From Desulfurispora thermophila DSM 16022 (GTDB lineage Bacteria; Bacillota; Desulfotomaculia; Desulfotomaculales; Desulfurisporaceae), in NCBI RefSeq assembly GCF_000376385.1, contig NZ_AQWN01000006.1:62001-126000 (forward strand): a stretch of DNA of 64,000 bases, read 5' to 3'. The position numbers and the translations under genes were made by a program. The notes beneath the pieces were generated by a model. The model did no database searches. It was not told where the DNA came from and saw only the letters and a list, made by a program, of their open reading frames with translations. Positions 29,583 to 38,017 of the stretch are shown here, piece after piece. Within the stretch, counting starts at the first letter, position 1, and each line of letters opens with the position of its first letter.

Positions 29583-30208
29583 TGGTCCCCCTTGAAGTTT
29601 TTTCTTTACTCAATACTCATACCTGAAGCAGGCAATTGCTAAAAAGAGTATTCTACAGCAGCATAGTCATTTCCTCTTTAATAATACAAATATGTGCTCG
29701 CCTTTTTACATCCCCCGCATTGTTCCTGTAATACCCGCCCATAACAATTTCAGCCAGTATAGTATTTTACCTTGAACCCAAGCCATATTTCAACCACCAG
29801 CAGGTCTCTCCAACATAAAAAGTTTTTTAACCACACTTCCATTATACCCGGTCATGGCCCGATGTTTACCTCTCCTTGACTACAACATTTACACCTGTCC
29901 ACCGGTTAAACATAGCCGGACAACCCGGAAAGCGGCACCCATTTCAGACTATTACTACAAATTCTAGCTTTTTTAAATTTTTGGTTTTGAAGTTGCTGTT
30001 TTCTCTTTTTGGCACAACACTTGCTTTAGGAATTCAGGAAAAACAATCTTACCCCCGCGCAGCATCTGCTGCCTGATATAACCTCAATCCCCTTTTTACC
30101 ACCCAAAAGGAGGTGGGAAAAACCCGGAACTTTTATAATTTTTTCTCGCCAGTACTACAGCGCGCCAGGCAAATTCAGGCCAGTTCTAGAAAGGAGCGGT
30201 AAAATAAA
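29583..30208. other. 626-base divergent intergenic region between tig and the sigma-54 operon
   Basis: No convincing gene; the open frame at 29876-30076 runs across the sigma-54 promoter and has no ribosome-binding site. The region holds the sigma-54 promoter at 30010-30025. The long AT-rich stretch upstream of it is enough space for activator sites and DNA looping. Confidence 0.6.
30010..30025 (+). promoter_or_regulatory. Sigma-54 (-24/-12) promoter of the thiolase operon
   Basis: TGGCAC-N5-TTGCT matches the sigma-54 consensus, with GG and GC exactly twelve bases apart. It lies about 185 bases before the thiolase TTG start. Sigma-54 promoters need an AAA+ activator; one is encoded at 58670-60040. 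Confidence 0.85.
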
Positions 30209-31387
30209 TTGCGGCAAACAGTGATTGTCAGCGCCGTCCGAACCCCCTTCGGCAAGCTGGGCGGCGGACTCAGCTCCCTTCCTGCAGTGCAGCTGGGAGG
30301 ATTGGTGATTAAAGAAGCGGTCAACCGGGCCGGCATCAGCGGCGAGCAAGTGGAAAATGTCCTCATGGGCATGGTGCTCCAGGGAGGGTGCGGGCAAATC
30401 CCTTCCCGCCAGGCCACCCAGCTGGCCGGTCTGCCCTGGGAAGTACCGTCGGAAACCATCAACAAAGTGTGTGCCTCCGGTTTGCGCAGCGTGACGCTGG
30501 GCGACCAGATCATCCGGGCCGGAGACGCCGATATTATCGTAGCCGGCGGTATGGAAAGTATGAGCAACGCCCCCTACTTCACCCGCGCCCGCTGGGGTTT
30601 CCGCATGGGGGACAGCAAGCTGATTGACCTGATGGTGCACGATGGGCTATGGTGCGCCTTCCACAACCGCCACATGGCCATCCACGGCGGCGTGGTAGCC
30701 AGAGAATACGGCATCAGCCGGGAAGAGCAGGACGAGTGGGCACTCCGCAGCCACCAGCTGGCCCTGGCCGCCATGGACGCCGGCCGGTTAAACGACGAGA
30801 TTATACCGGTTTCCATTCCCCAGAAAAAGGGCGATCCGGTTGTAGTCAGTCAGGACGAAGGACCGCGGCGCGACACCAGCCTGGAAGCGCTGCGCCGCTT
30901 GCCACCTGTATTTGACCCGGAAAACACCGTCACGGCCGGCAACGCGCCGGGGGTCAACGATGGGGCGGGCGCCCTGGTCATCATGTCCGCAGACAAAGCC
31001 CGCGAACTGGGCATTAAGCCGCTGGCCACCATTTTGGGGCATGCCTCGGTTTCGCAAGAAGCCCGTTATATTGCCACCGTACCCGGGCTGTCCATCAACA
31101 AATTGCTCAGCAAAAAAGGTATGAAAGTGGACCAGATTGACCTTTTCGAGGTCAATGAAGCCTTTGCCGCCGTGGCTCTGGTGAGCAGCAAAATTGCCAA
31201 CCTGCCCCACGACAAGGTCAATGTCAACGGCGGTGCTGTTGCTTTTGGACACCCCATCGGCGCCAGCGGGGCACGCATCTTAATGACTCTGGTTTATGAG
31301 CTCCGGCGGCGCGGCGGCGGGCTGGGCATCGCGGCCATTTGCAGCGGCGCGGCCCAGGGCGACGCCATTCTGGTCAGAGTAGACTAG
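30209..31387 (+). CDS. Acetyl-CoA C-acetyltransferase (thiolase)
   Basis: A 392-residue thiolase that condenses two acetyl-CoA or cleaves 3-ketoacyl-CoA. The nucleophilic Cys is in [11 protein letters not shown], followed by [12 protein letters not shown], the NEAFAAVAL motif, and the His in [16 protein letters not shown]. The C-terminal active-site Cys is in [12 protein letters not shown], where the usual C-x-GGG-x reads CSGAAQ. The start is TTG 30209 behind AAAGGAG. First gene of the sigma-54 operon; the acyl-CoA dehydrogenase follows 16 bases later. The chain-length preference cannot be assigned. Confidence 0.94.
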   Translation: MRQTVIVSAVRTPFGKLGGGLSSLPAVQLGGLVIKEAVNRAGISGEQVENVLMGMVLQGGCGQIPSRQATQLAGLPWEVPSETINKVCASGLRSVTLGDQIIRAGDADIIVAGGMESMSNAPYFTRARWGFRMGDSKLIDLMVHDGLWCAFHNRHMAIHGGVVAREYGISREEQDEWALRSHQLALAAMDAGRLNDEIIPVSIPQKKGDPVVVSQDEGPRRDTSLEALRRLPPVFDPENTVTAGNAPGVNDGAGALVIMSADKARELGIKPLATILGHASVSQEARYIATVPGLSINKLLSKKGMKVDQIDLFEVNEAFAAVALVSSKIANLPHDKVNVNGGAVAFGHPIGASGARILMTLVYELRRRGGGLGIAAICSGAAQGDAILVRVD

Positions 31388-31403
31388 ATTTAGGAGGATT
31401 AAC

Positions 31404-32549
31404 ATGCCACTACACCTAACGGAAGAACAAATCATGATGCGCGACATGGTGCGCAAACTGGCTCAGAATGAGCTGGCACCAAGAGCTGCCCATTATGACA
31501 AAACCCACGAGTTTCCCTGGGAAAACATCCGCAAAATGAGCGAGCTGGGCCTGATGGGCGTGCCCATTCCGGAAGAATGGGGCGGCGCCGGTTGCGATTT
31601 CCTCTCCTACATCATCACCATTGAGGAAATTTCCCGGGCCTGTGCTTCCACCGGCGTTATTCTGGCCGTGCACACTTCGGTGGGCACCATGCCCATCCTG
31701 CTTTTCGGCACGGAAGAACAAAAGAAAAAATATCTGCCCAAGCTGGCCTCCGGGCAATGGATTGGCGCCTTTGCCCTGACTGAAAGCAACGCCGGCTCCG
31801 ACCCTTCCAACCTTTCCACCTCGGCCAGGCTGGAGGGCGATCACTACATCGTTAACGGCAATAAAATTTTCATCACCAACGGTGGGGTGGCCGATGTCTA
31901 CGTCACCTTTGTCCGCACCGAAGCGGGCAGCAAGGGGTACAAAGGCATCAGTTGCCTGCTGGTGGACAAAGACACGCCGGGCTTTACCGTGGGCAAGCGG
32001 GAGGAAAAAATGGGCTTAAATGCCTCCCAGACCACAGAGCTGATCTTTGACAACGCCAGGGTACCCAAAGAAAACCTGCTGGGCGTGGAAGGCGAAGGCT
32101 TCAAAGTAGCCATGGCTCTGCTGGACAGCGGGCGCATCGGCATTGCCGCCCAGGGGCTGGGCATCGCCCAGGGAGCGTTTGATGTGGCGCTGGCCTACGC
32201 CAAAGAAAGAGTGATGTTTGGCAAACCCATTATAGAACACCAGGCTGTTGGTTTTATGCTGGCCGATATGGCCACCCAGATTGACGCGGCCCGCATGCTG
32301 GTTTACCGCGCTGCCCGCATGAAGGACATGGGCCTGCCTTTCACCAAAGAGGCTTCCATGGCCAAGATGTACGCTACCGACACGGCCATGATGGTAACCA
32401 CCAACGCCGTGCAAATCCTGGGTGGCTACGGCTACTGCCGCGAATATCCGGTGGAGCGTATGATGCGCGACGCCAAGATCACCCAGATTTACGAAGGCAC
32501 CAATCAGATCCAGCGCATGGTTATAGCCAAACAGCTGATGAAGATGTAA
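31404..32549 (+). CDS. Acyl-CoA dehydrogenase
   Basis: A 381-residue flavoprotein of the short/medium-chain acyl-CoA dehydrogenase family. Seen are the FAD and substrate motifs FALTESNAGSDPS and IFITNGGVADVYV, the YGYCREYPVERMMRDAKI block, and the catalytic-base region QIYEGTNQIQ, with Glu as base. It oxidises acyl-CoA to enoyl-CoA, or works in reverse in reduction, normally with ETF; no etf gene is nearby. It lies between thiolase and the CoA-transferase genes, consistent with beta-oxidation or butyrate-type metabolism. Confidence 0.93.
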   Translation: MPLHLTEEQIMMRDMVRKLAQNELAPRAAHYDKTHEFPWENIRKMSELGLMGVPIPEEWGGAGCDFLSYIITIEEISRACASTGVILAVHTSVGTMPILLFGTEEQKKKYLPKLASGQWIGAFALTESNAGSDPSNLSTSARLEGDHYIVNGNKIFITNGGVADVYVTFVRTEAGSKGYKGISCLLVDKDTPGFTVGKREEKMGLNASQTTELIFDNARVPKENLLGVEGEGFKVAMALLDSGRIGIAAQGLGIAQGAFDVALAYAKERVMFGKPIIEHQAVGFMLADMATQIDAARMLVYRAARMKDMGLPFTKEASMAKMYATDTAMMVTTNAVQILGGYGYCREYPVERMMRDAKITQIYEGTNQIQRMVIAKQLMKM

Positions 32550-32626
32550 TGTTAACACCGGGCAACTAATTAACTGAATGTTTACACTTGGTACACAGAT
32601 ATATATAATACTGTACTAAGCGTAAT

Positions 32627-32648
32627 AAAAAAACCCGCCCTGCGGCGG
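32627..32648 (-). terminator. Small hairpin with a minus-strand U-run
   Basis: CCGCC and GGCGG close a four-base loop, with seven T residues on the minus strand only. No minus-strand gene precedes it, so it could stop antisense transcripts or be incidental. It sits between the acyl-CoA dehydrogenase and CoA-transferase genes. Confidence 0.35.
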
Positions 32649-32721
32649 ATACAATACATCTATTTATTATTATACCGTAAAACAACCGCTTGTTGAACAA
32701 TTTTTCAAGGAGGAACAGCGC

Positions 32722-33705
32722 ATGTCTTTGAAAGATAAGCGCATGACCATCAGCGAAGCGGTGGAATTGATCAAAGATGGCGATTCCATCACCTTCAGCG
32801 GCTTTACCATCTGGCGCCGCCCCATGGCCGCCGTTTACGAAATTGTCCGGCAGAGAAAGAAAAACCTGCACCTGATTGAAGTCAACTCGGGCACACACGG
32901 CGAAATACTCATTGGCGCCGGCTGTGTAAAAATATTTGAATCCTGCTGGATTGGCCATGAACTGTTCGGCAAGCTGGGCGCCAATACGGCCCGCAAACTG
33001 CAAAGCGGCGAACTGATTGTTGAAGACTACAGCCACGTGCACATGGTGATGCGCCTGATGGCCGGCGCCATTGGCGTACCCTTCCTGCCCACCTGGGCTT
33101 CGCTGGGCACGGACATACTGAACCCCGAGTATGACGTGCTGGGTAAACACGGGCTGCGCCAGGGGCAAAACCCAGTCATCCCCCGCCAGAAGTTCGCTTA
33201 TGCCAAAGACCCGTTCTTCGGAGAAGAAGGAGAAATCATCCTGGTGCCAGCTGCCCGGCCCGACGTGTGCATTGCCCACGTTCAACAGGTGGGCGACCAG
33301 GGCACCGTGCGGGTGATGGGGCAGCGTTACTCGGACGCCGAAGCCATGAAGGCAGCCAAAACCCTCATTGTGATCGCCGAGGAGATTGTGCCCGAGGAAG
33401 TCATCCGTCGCGAACCGACAGCCAACCTGATCCCCCACTATCTGGTGGACGCTATTGTGGAACAGCCCTGGGGCGCCCATCCCACCGGCTGCTTTGGTTA
33501 TTACGAAGTGGACGGCGCCTTTATCCGCGACTTCTACAACAAGACCAAGACCCAGGAAGGCTTTGACGCCTGGGCAGAGGAATGGATCCTCAAAGTGGGG
33601 GACTTTAACGAATACCTGTACAAGCTGGGCTTCGGCCGCCTGGACACTTTGCGGGCCAACTCCTCCTACAAATACAGCACACATGTGAAGCGGGGTGCCA
33701 GATAA
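32722..33705 (+). CDS. CoA-transferase subunit A (glutaconate CoA-transferase-like)
   Basis: A 327-residue family-I CoA-transferase alpha subunit (GctA type). Recognisable blocks are AVELIKDGDSITFSGF, LHLIEVNSG, GAGCVKIFESCWIG, FLPTWASLGTD and HVQQVGDQGTVRV. It binds acyl-CoA with subunit B. Its TAA shares one base with the ATG of subunit B, so the two are coupled. AAGGAGG lies upstream of ATG 32722. The true acyl substrate is not readable from sequence; the neighbourhood of thiolase and acyl-CoA dehydrogenase suggests activation or exchange of short organic acids. Confidence 0.88.
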   Translation: MSLKDKRMTISEAVELIKDGDSITFSGFTIWRRPMAAVYEIVRQRKKNLHLIEVNSGTHGEILIGAGCVKIFESCWIGHELFGKLGANTARKLQSGELIVEDYSHVHMVMRLMAGAIGVPFLPTWASLGTDILNPEYDVLGKHGLRQGQNPVIPRQKFAYAKDPFFGEEGEIILVPAARPDVCIAHVQQVGDQGTVRVMGQRYSDAEAMKAAKTLIVIAEEIVPEEVIRREPTANLIPHYLVDAIVEQPWGAHPTGCFGYYEVDGAFIRDFYNKTKTQEGFDAWAEEWILKVGDFNEYLYKLGFGRLDTLRANSSYKYSTHVKRGAR

Positions 33706-34517
33706 TGTTGAACAACCATCAGGAAGCCAAAATAGGTGATTTCAAGGTAATTGACCTGTTGGCCGTAGCCGGAGCCAGGGAAGTGCGCGACGGTGAGGTT
33801 GTTTTTGCCGGTACCGGGTTACCCATGCTGGCCGTCACCCTGGCCCAGAAGACCACTGCACCCAATGCATCAATTATTTACGAAGCTGGTTCCATGGACG
33901 GACGTCCCGCCCATCTGCCGGCCAGCGTGGGCGATGCTCGTTGTGAATACCAGGCCTCCTGCGCTTCCGGCCTCTTTGACGTTTTCGGCCAGTTGCAACG
34001 CGGCGTGGTGGACCTGGCCTTCCTGGGCGGCGCGGAAATTGACAAGTACGGCAATGTAAACACCACCTGCATCGGCGACTATTTCAGCCCCAAGGTGCGC
34101 TTTACCGGCTCGGGCGGTAATCCGGACATCAACGCTCTGGCCCGTCGCACCGTCTTCATCATGGTGCAGGAGAAGCGCCGCTTCAAAGAGCAGGTGGACT
34201 ATGTCACCTCACCCGGCTGGCGGGTGAAAAAATTCCCCGGCGGGGAGTGGGTCAGCCGCCAGGAAGCCTTTGGCTCGGTATTCCGCGGCGGCCCCTACGC
34301 TGTGATCACCAACATGGCGGTCTTCCGCTTTGATGAAAAGACCGGCCTGATGTATCTGGATACCGTCCACCCCGGTTTCACACCGGAAGATGTCTTGCAA
34401 AACGTTTCCTTTGACCTGGACATCAGCCGCTGCCGGGGTACCACCAAACCACCCACCTACCACGAACTGCACCTGCTGTACAACGTCATTGACCCGGAAG
34501 GGCTCTTTCTGGCCTAA
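33705..34517 (+). CDS. CoA-transferase subunit B (glutaconate CoA-transferase-like)
   Basis: A 270-residue family-I CoA-transferase beta subunit. It shows VVFAGTGLPMLAVTLAQKT, IYEAGSMDGRPAHLP, VDLAFLGGAEIDKYGNVN, FTGSGGNPDINALA, and a C-terminal block LDTVHPGFTPEDV. In the glutaconate enzyme the catalytic Glu lies in subunit B; a corresponding Glu is in the IYEAGSMDG region. It is the last gene of the sigma-54 operon, followed by a strong terminator. Confidence 0.88.
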   Translation: MLNNHQEAKIGDFKVIDLLAVAGAREVRDGEVVFAGTGLPMLAVTLAQKTTAPNASIIYEAGSMDGRPAHLPASVGDARCEYQASCASGLFDVFGQLQRGVVDLAFLGGAEIDKYGNVNTTCIGDYFSPKVRFTGSGGNPDINALARRTVFIMVQEKRRFKEQVDYVTSPGWRVKKFPGGEWVSRQEAFGSVFRGGPYAVITNMAVFRFDEKTGLMYLDTVHPGFTPEDVLQNVSFDLDISRCRGTTKPPTYHELHLLYNVIDPEGLFLA

Positions 34518-34531
34518 AAGCATATTTGGGG

Positions 34532-34569
34532 AAAAAAGTAGCCACGGCAATCGCTGCGGCTACTTTTTT
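34532..34569. terminator. Strong terminator after the CoA-transferase genes
   Basis: AAAAAAGTAGCC pairs with GGCTACTTTTTT around a small loop (34532-34569). It is symmetrical, with a U-run on either strand; on the plus strand it ends the sigma-54 operon. Confidence 0.92.
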
Positions 34570-34715
34570 GTTGCGGAATAATTTTGGGCGTACAAATTTC
34601 TGGGTTTAACAAGCAAAAATTCCGCTCTAATGCACTTTTCCGGGTTTGACAGCCAGAGTATAATTTACTTGTAACTCTAAACTAATAGCCATACCTTTGA
34701 GGAGTTGTTCCAACA

Positions 34716-34934
34716 ATGATTAAAGATCTTTATCATACTTCGGGCAGCAAAGTGGTCAGGTTTGTGCTGGATCAACCCCAGCCTTACAAGGACATCATGT
34801 TCATGGATTTTCCCGTCACCGGTACATTGATTATCCTGGATCGCCAGGACTTAAGCGGCAACAAGGCACAGAAAAAGCATGTTGTGGTCAAGAACATCGA
34901 AGAAATGAACCGCTTGCTCCACACACCGGCCTGA
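34716..34934 (+). CDS. Small protein of unknown function (72 aa)
   Basis: Starts MIKDLYHTSGSKVVRF behind GAGGAG. The protein has alternating beta-like stretches (VVRFVLDQPQP; VTGTLIILDRQ; KHVVVKNIEEMNRLL) and no membrane segment or cysteine. It follows a terminator and precedes another small gene. I do not recognise the family. The good ribosome-binding site and codon use like neighbouring genes support it being real. Confidence 0.65.
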   Translation: MIKDLYHTSGSKVVRFVLDQPQPYKDIMFMDFPVTGTLIILDRQDLSGNKAQKKHVVVKNIEEMNRLLHTPA

Positions 34935-35049
34935 GCGACACTGTTATGCTCGGGCTTTACTAACCGGTATATTTTTCAGAAATTTTTTAATTATTTTGCA
35001 GGTAAAACTGCCTTTTTGTAGAATATTTACCCGCAAAGGAGGGATGTGC

Positions 35050-35247
35050 ATGGCCGCCGCCACCGATTTGTATACCCTGGAAAAAGAGATTCGAGAGCTG
35101 GAAACCTCTTTAAAAAGAAGGGAAAGCTGGTGGCAGATTAACGATGACAGATACACCTACGCCAAACAGCGCATCATGTACGATAAAAAACGTCTTTCGG
35201 CCTTAAAGAAGCTGGCCGCCGCACTCCGGGAAAGCATGGCAGAGTGA
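35050..35247 (+). CDS. Small coiled-coil protein of unknown function (65 aa)
   Basis: A charged helical protein (LYTLEKEIRELETSLKRRESWW ... KKRLSALKKLAAALRES) likely to form a coiled coil. ATG 35050 is preferred to ATG 35044 because AAGGAGGG ends right at 35043. A terminator overlaps its stop codon, and cooS converges on it. Function not recognised. Confidence 0.65.
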   Translation: MAAATDLYTLEKEIRELETSLKRRESWWQINDDRYTYAKQRIMYDKKRLSALKKLAAALRESMAE

Positions 35248-35286
35248 GACCCAGCCCATTCATATACCCAGCTGGGCTCTTTTTTT
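35246..35286 (+). terminator. Terminator between the small gene and cooS
   Basis: GAG-CCCAGC type arms (35246-35256 and 35271-35279, one bulged A) are followed on the plus strand by seven T residues. It overlaps the 3' end of cooS on the opposite strand. Confidence 0.75.
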
Positions 35287-37173
35287 CATGATGTGTTGCT
35301 CAATCCCGTCCGCCGCCGCCACCGGTGTATCGCCCAGAGCGATTTTCCCCCCGGTTAAACCCTCCAGATCCCGCGTGAGCAAATTGACCAGTTCCGGCCC
35401 ACCGGTCACAGGAGGCACCGGGGCAAGGTGCGTATACAGGCCAAAGGCCAGGGCAAAAATGGCATCAATGGTGGCCTTTTGCTCCAGGTACTGGGGAGCG
35501 GTTACAGCCACCGGCAGGTCACAGGTATCCACACCCAGAGCGTTGGCAATTTCGGTGACCAGCATGGACATGCGCCCGGTGTCGGTACATGTCCCGAAGC
35601 TGAGTACCGGGGGAATCCCCAGCCCTCGGCAAATTTCCTGCAGGCCCGCTCCGGCCAGGGCCACGGCATCCTGGTTGCACAAACCGGCCACTTCCAGCCC
35701 GTGGTTGCCACAACCACCGCTGATCACCAGAATATCCCTCTTGATCAGCTCCCTGGCCACATGAACAGTCATGTAATCGTGTGGCCCGGTAGCCAGTGTG
35801 GTGCAGTTGACCAGGGCCACCACCCCTTTAATTTTCCCCGCCTTGATCACGTCCAGCAGCGGATCCAGTTTACCGCCCAGCGCCTTTAACACCGCCTCGG
35901 TGGAAAAGCCGGCCACAGCTTTCTGTACCCGGGAGGGAACGTGCGCCTTGATGCCCCGGGCACGTCGCTTCTGGAAATTTTCAATCGCCAGATCAATGAG
36001 CTGGCGAGCAATGCCGGCTACCTCGGGCGGCTTGTAGTCAAATATTTTATGCACACCGGGCACTCGCACCAGGTCGTTCACCGACACCAGAGTAATCTGG
36101 TATTTTTCCGCATAGGGTGCCACATAGGGCGGCGAGCAGTTCTCGTCCATAGCAAAAACGTCCACGGTTCCCGTAGCCAGCAGCGGTTCGATGGCCAGCC
36201 AGTTGCCGGTCAGCCCGCCAAAAACCTCGTCCACGGGAAAGCGCTGCAGCACTTCCTGGCCGCACTCGATTGAGCCGGTCACCCTTACTCCCCTGGCTCC
36301 GGCCTGCCTGGCCTTTTCCTGCACGGCCGGATCCCTGGCGGCCAGAATGCAGGCCACCCCCACCCAGGGTTCGTGACCGTTGAAAACAATATTCACATAA
36401 TCCGGATCCATAATGCCCAGATCCACCCGCACTTCATGCGGAGACGGCGTACCGAAAAGAATATCCTGCACCATTTCCAGGCCAATCTGCGAGCCGTATA
36501 TTGTGGCAATGCCCAGCCGCAGCGCTTTTTTGGCCATGGAAACAAAATCGCCGTCCACGTTGGTCAGGCAGCTGGCCGTAGCATCTTTAATCTCGTGCAA
36601 CACCCCGACCGGATAAATGCCCAGCTCCCGCCATTTCTGCTTGCGTTTTTCCGGTGCAAACACTTCCACCATGCGCGGTGGCTCGTCATAACCACTGGCC
36701 AGCTGCCCGATCAAGAAGTCGGCCAGATTGACAGCCGCCTGCTCTTTACTGTTGCCCTTATCCAATCCCAGGCGGTCGCACATCCAGTACAGCTTGTCCG
36801 TATCGGTGATTTGATAGGGTGTTTTGCCCCCGGCGGTGGATTTCAAGGTGCGAAACGCGTTATAAGCGTGGTGGGTATAGGTAGACGTACCCATCACATT
36901 GCGCAACAGCATATCGCGCATGGCCATGGCATTGCGGTCAATACCACAGGTGCCGTGCGTGGCGCCCACCTTGTCCGAGATGCGGCAGGGACCCCCGGTG
37001 CACAGCTGGCAACTTACCCCCTCGGAGCAGAAATTGCACCGGATTTTGGCCTGGGGTTCAAAACGGTCGAAGACATTGCTCAGACCTTCCCGGTGAATTT
37101 TTTCGTACATTTCCTGCACCGAATCATGAATGCTGACCCGGCCGTCCAGGCGGTAATCTTTTTCGCGGCTCAA
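35260..37173 (-). CDS. cooS: Anaerobic carbon-monoxide dehydrogenase, catalytic subunit CooS
   Basis: A 637-residue Ni-Fe CODH that interconverts CO and CO2. The N-terminal Cys set (CNFCSEGVSCQLCTGGPCRI ... THGTCG) matches the D- and B-cluster ligands. The C-cluster positions are also seen: GHEPW (His), SIECGQE, DENCSPP, LVNCTTL, SGGCGNHG and FGTCTDTG (Cys), and the catalytic-Lys block PQYLEQKATID. The start is TTG 37173, behind GAGGAGGAA; the 25 residues encoded upstream to 37245 are rejected. No acs, cooC or cooF lies beside it, so it is an orphan here. The leader carries an unusual RNA-like element, a terminator and a palindrome. Confidence 0.94.
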   Translation of the reverse strand: MSREKDYRLDGRVSIHDSVQEMYEKIHREGLSNVFDRFEPQAKIRCNFCSEGVSCQLCTGGPCRISDKVGATHGTCGIDRNAMAMRDMLLRNVMGTSTYTHHAYNAFRTLKSTAGGKTPYQITDTDKLYWMCDRLGLDKGNSKEQAAVNLADFLIGQLASGYDEPPRMVEVFAPEKRKQKWRELGIYPVGVLHEIKDATASCLTNVDGDFVSMAKKALRLGIATIYGSQIGLEMVQDILFGTPSPHEVRVDLGIMDPDYVNIVFNGHEPWVGVACILAARDPAVQEKARQAGARGVRVTGSIECGQEVLQRFPVDEVFGGLTGNWLAIEPLLATGTVDVFAMDENCSPPYVAPYAEKYQITLVSVNDLVRVPGVHKIFDYKPPEVAGIARQLIDLAIENFQKRRARGIKAHVPSRVQKAVAGFSTEAVLKALGGKLDPLLDVIKAGKIKGVVALVNCTTLATGPHDYMTVHVARELIKRDILVISGGCGNHGLEVAGLCNQDAVALAGAGLQEICRGLGIPPVLSFGTCTDTGRMSMLVTEIANALGVDTCDLPVAVTAPQYLEQKATIDAIFALAFGLYTHLAPVPPVTGGPELVNLLTRDLEGLTGGKIALGDTPVAAADGIEQHIMKKRAQLGI

Positions 37174-37212
37174 AAATATTCCTCCTCTGAGAACATTTTT
37201 ACGCGCATTATT

Positions 37213-37229
37213 ATGCCTGATATCAGCAT
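37213..37229. promoter_or_regulatory. Near-palindrome upstream of cooS
   Basis: ATGC-C-TGATATCA-GCAT around a TGATATCA centre is symmetrical but for one inserted base. It lies about 40-55 bases before the cooS start, between the leader terminator and the ribosome-binding site. It could be an operator; the regulator is unknown. Confidence 0.35.
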
Positions 37230-37279
37230 GGCTCATGCATATCAACCGGCCAGTCAGACCCGGTGTCGTTTTTAACGGG

Positions 37280-37337
37280 ACAAAAATAAAAATCCCCGCA
37301 AACCTTGATTTTACGGGCTTACGGGGATTTCACCTGG
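37280..37337. repeat. 58-bp imperfect direct repeat, copy A (cooS leader)
   Basis: 50 of 58 positions match the copy at 39153-39210, without gaps; most differences are transitions. This copy includes a terminator for the minus strand and lies at the 5' side of cooS. The other copy is the terminator and 3' edge of tRNA-Val. Confidence 0.85.
37283..37327 (-). terminator. Terminator in the cooS leader
   Basis: On the minus strand ATCCCCG(T/A) and GCGGGGAT arms pair (37293-37327), followed by TTTTATTTTTG. It lies upstream of cooS, about 110 bases before the start, so it would stop transcripts coming from further upstream unless antitermination occurs. Confidence 0.8.
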
Positions 37338-37392
37338 GTGGTGTAGCAGAGCAATTCTGTCCGGGGTATCCGCACCGGAAACCCTACACCAC
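37338..37392 (-). ncRNA. Candidate structured RNA in the cooS leader (unidentified three-way junction)
   Basis: On the minus strand GTGGTGTAG (37384-37392) pairs fully with CTACACCAC (37338-37346). Inside are two more potential hairpins: CCGG...CCGG and CAGA...TCTG. A terminator follows directly. The arrangement of aptamer-like fold plus terminator plus gene resembles a riboswitch or a decayed tRNA. I do not recognise it as any known class. It may also be a remnant of a tRNA-Val duplication, because some short blocks resemble tRNA-Val. Confidence 0.4.
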
Positions 37393-37430
37393 TTCCTGCA
37401 CGGTCCGCGTCCTGCCCACGCCCGGAGCTC

Positions 37431-37949
37431 TCATTCCGGTTGCTGGGGTGTTATCGCCGCGACAATTTTTTGAATTCCGACCACACCCAGCACCAGGGCA
37501 GTGCCACCAATCAACTGGATGGCCATCCATTTTACAGGTTGAGGTCCCGGTGGAACCTTGGCGGCAACGGCTGTGATAAAGAAAAGCATGAAAGCATTGG
37601 TATTAAAGACCCAGGGGATATGATCCTTCAATAATACAATGGCGCCCACAAATATACCGATATATAATAGCTGAGCCGGAAAGATACCAATTGACGGAGC
37701 AAGTGCTTTAATAAATAACAAAATGATAGGGTATTGCAAGATACCAAAAAATGAGCCAATGATTATATGCGGTATTTGTTTTATATCCATATGGTAATAG
37801 AAGAAAATGATCATACAGGCAAATGCAGGCCATGTATCAAGGTGATTCAAATGCAATACTATTTCTCCAACCAGTACCAGGGCCACAAGCAGAACACAAA
37901 AAACGATCCTGCCCTTTGAAAATATCGGAGGCCTTTGCAGTTGTTCCAT
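37431..37949 (-). CDS. Small multi-pass membrane protein of unknown function (172 aa)
   Basis: Five or six hydrophobic segments (VFCVLLVALVLVGEIVL; PAFACMIIFFYY; IIIGSFFGILQYPIILLFI; LLYIGIFVGAIVLL; NAFMLFFITAVAA; LIGGTALVLGVVGI). Short polar ends. It resembles small DUF-type inner membrane proteins, but I cannot name the family. It lies between the cooS leader and the acyl-CoA synthetase pseudogene, inside the segment bounded by the 58-bp repeat. Confidence 0.6.
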   Translation of the reverse strand: MEQLQRPPIFSKGRIVFCVLLVALVLVGEIVLHLNHLDTWPAFACMIIFFYYHMDIKQIPHIIIGSFFGILQYPIILLFIKALAPSIGIFPAQLLYIGIFVGAIVLLKDHIPWVFNTNAFMLFFITAVAAKVPPGPQPVKWMAIQLIGGTALVLGVVGIQKIVAAITPQQPE

Positions 37950-38017
37950 CGTTTTAGTTTCCCCTTTCGTATGAAATTAATTGTTTTGCAGATTTCTACC
38001 TGACCAGCTGGCTCAAG

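Noticed and set aside
29876-30076. Short plus-strand open frame upstream of the thiolase gene
   Set aside because: It runs through the sigma-54 promoter and has no ribosome-binding site or recognisable content.
32566-33684. Minus-strand frame of about 370 codons opposite the CoA-transferase subunit A gene
   Set aside because: Antisense shadow of a conserved gene with a strong ribosome-binding site on the other strand.
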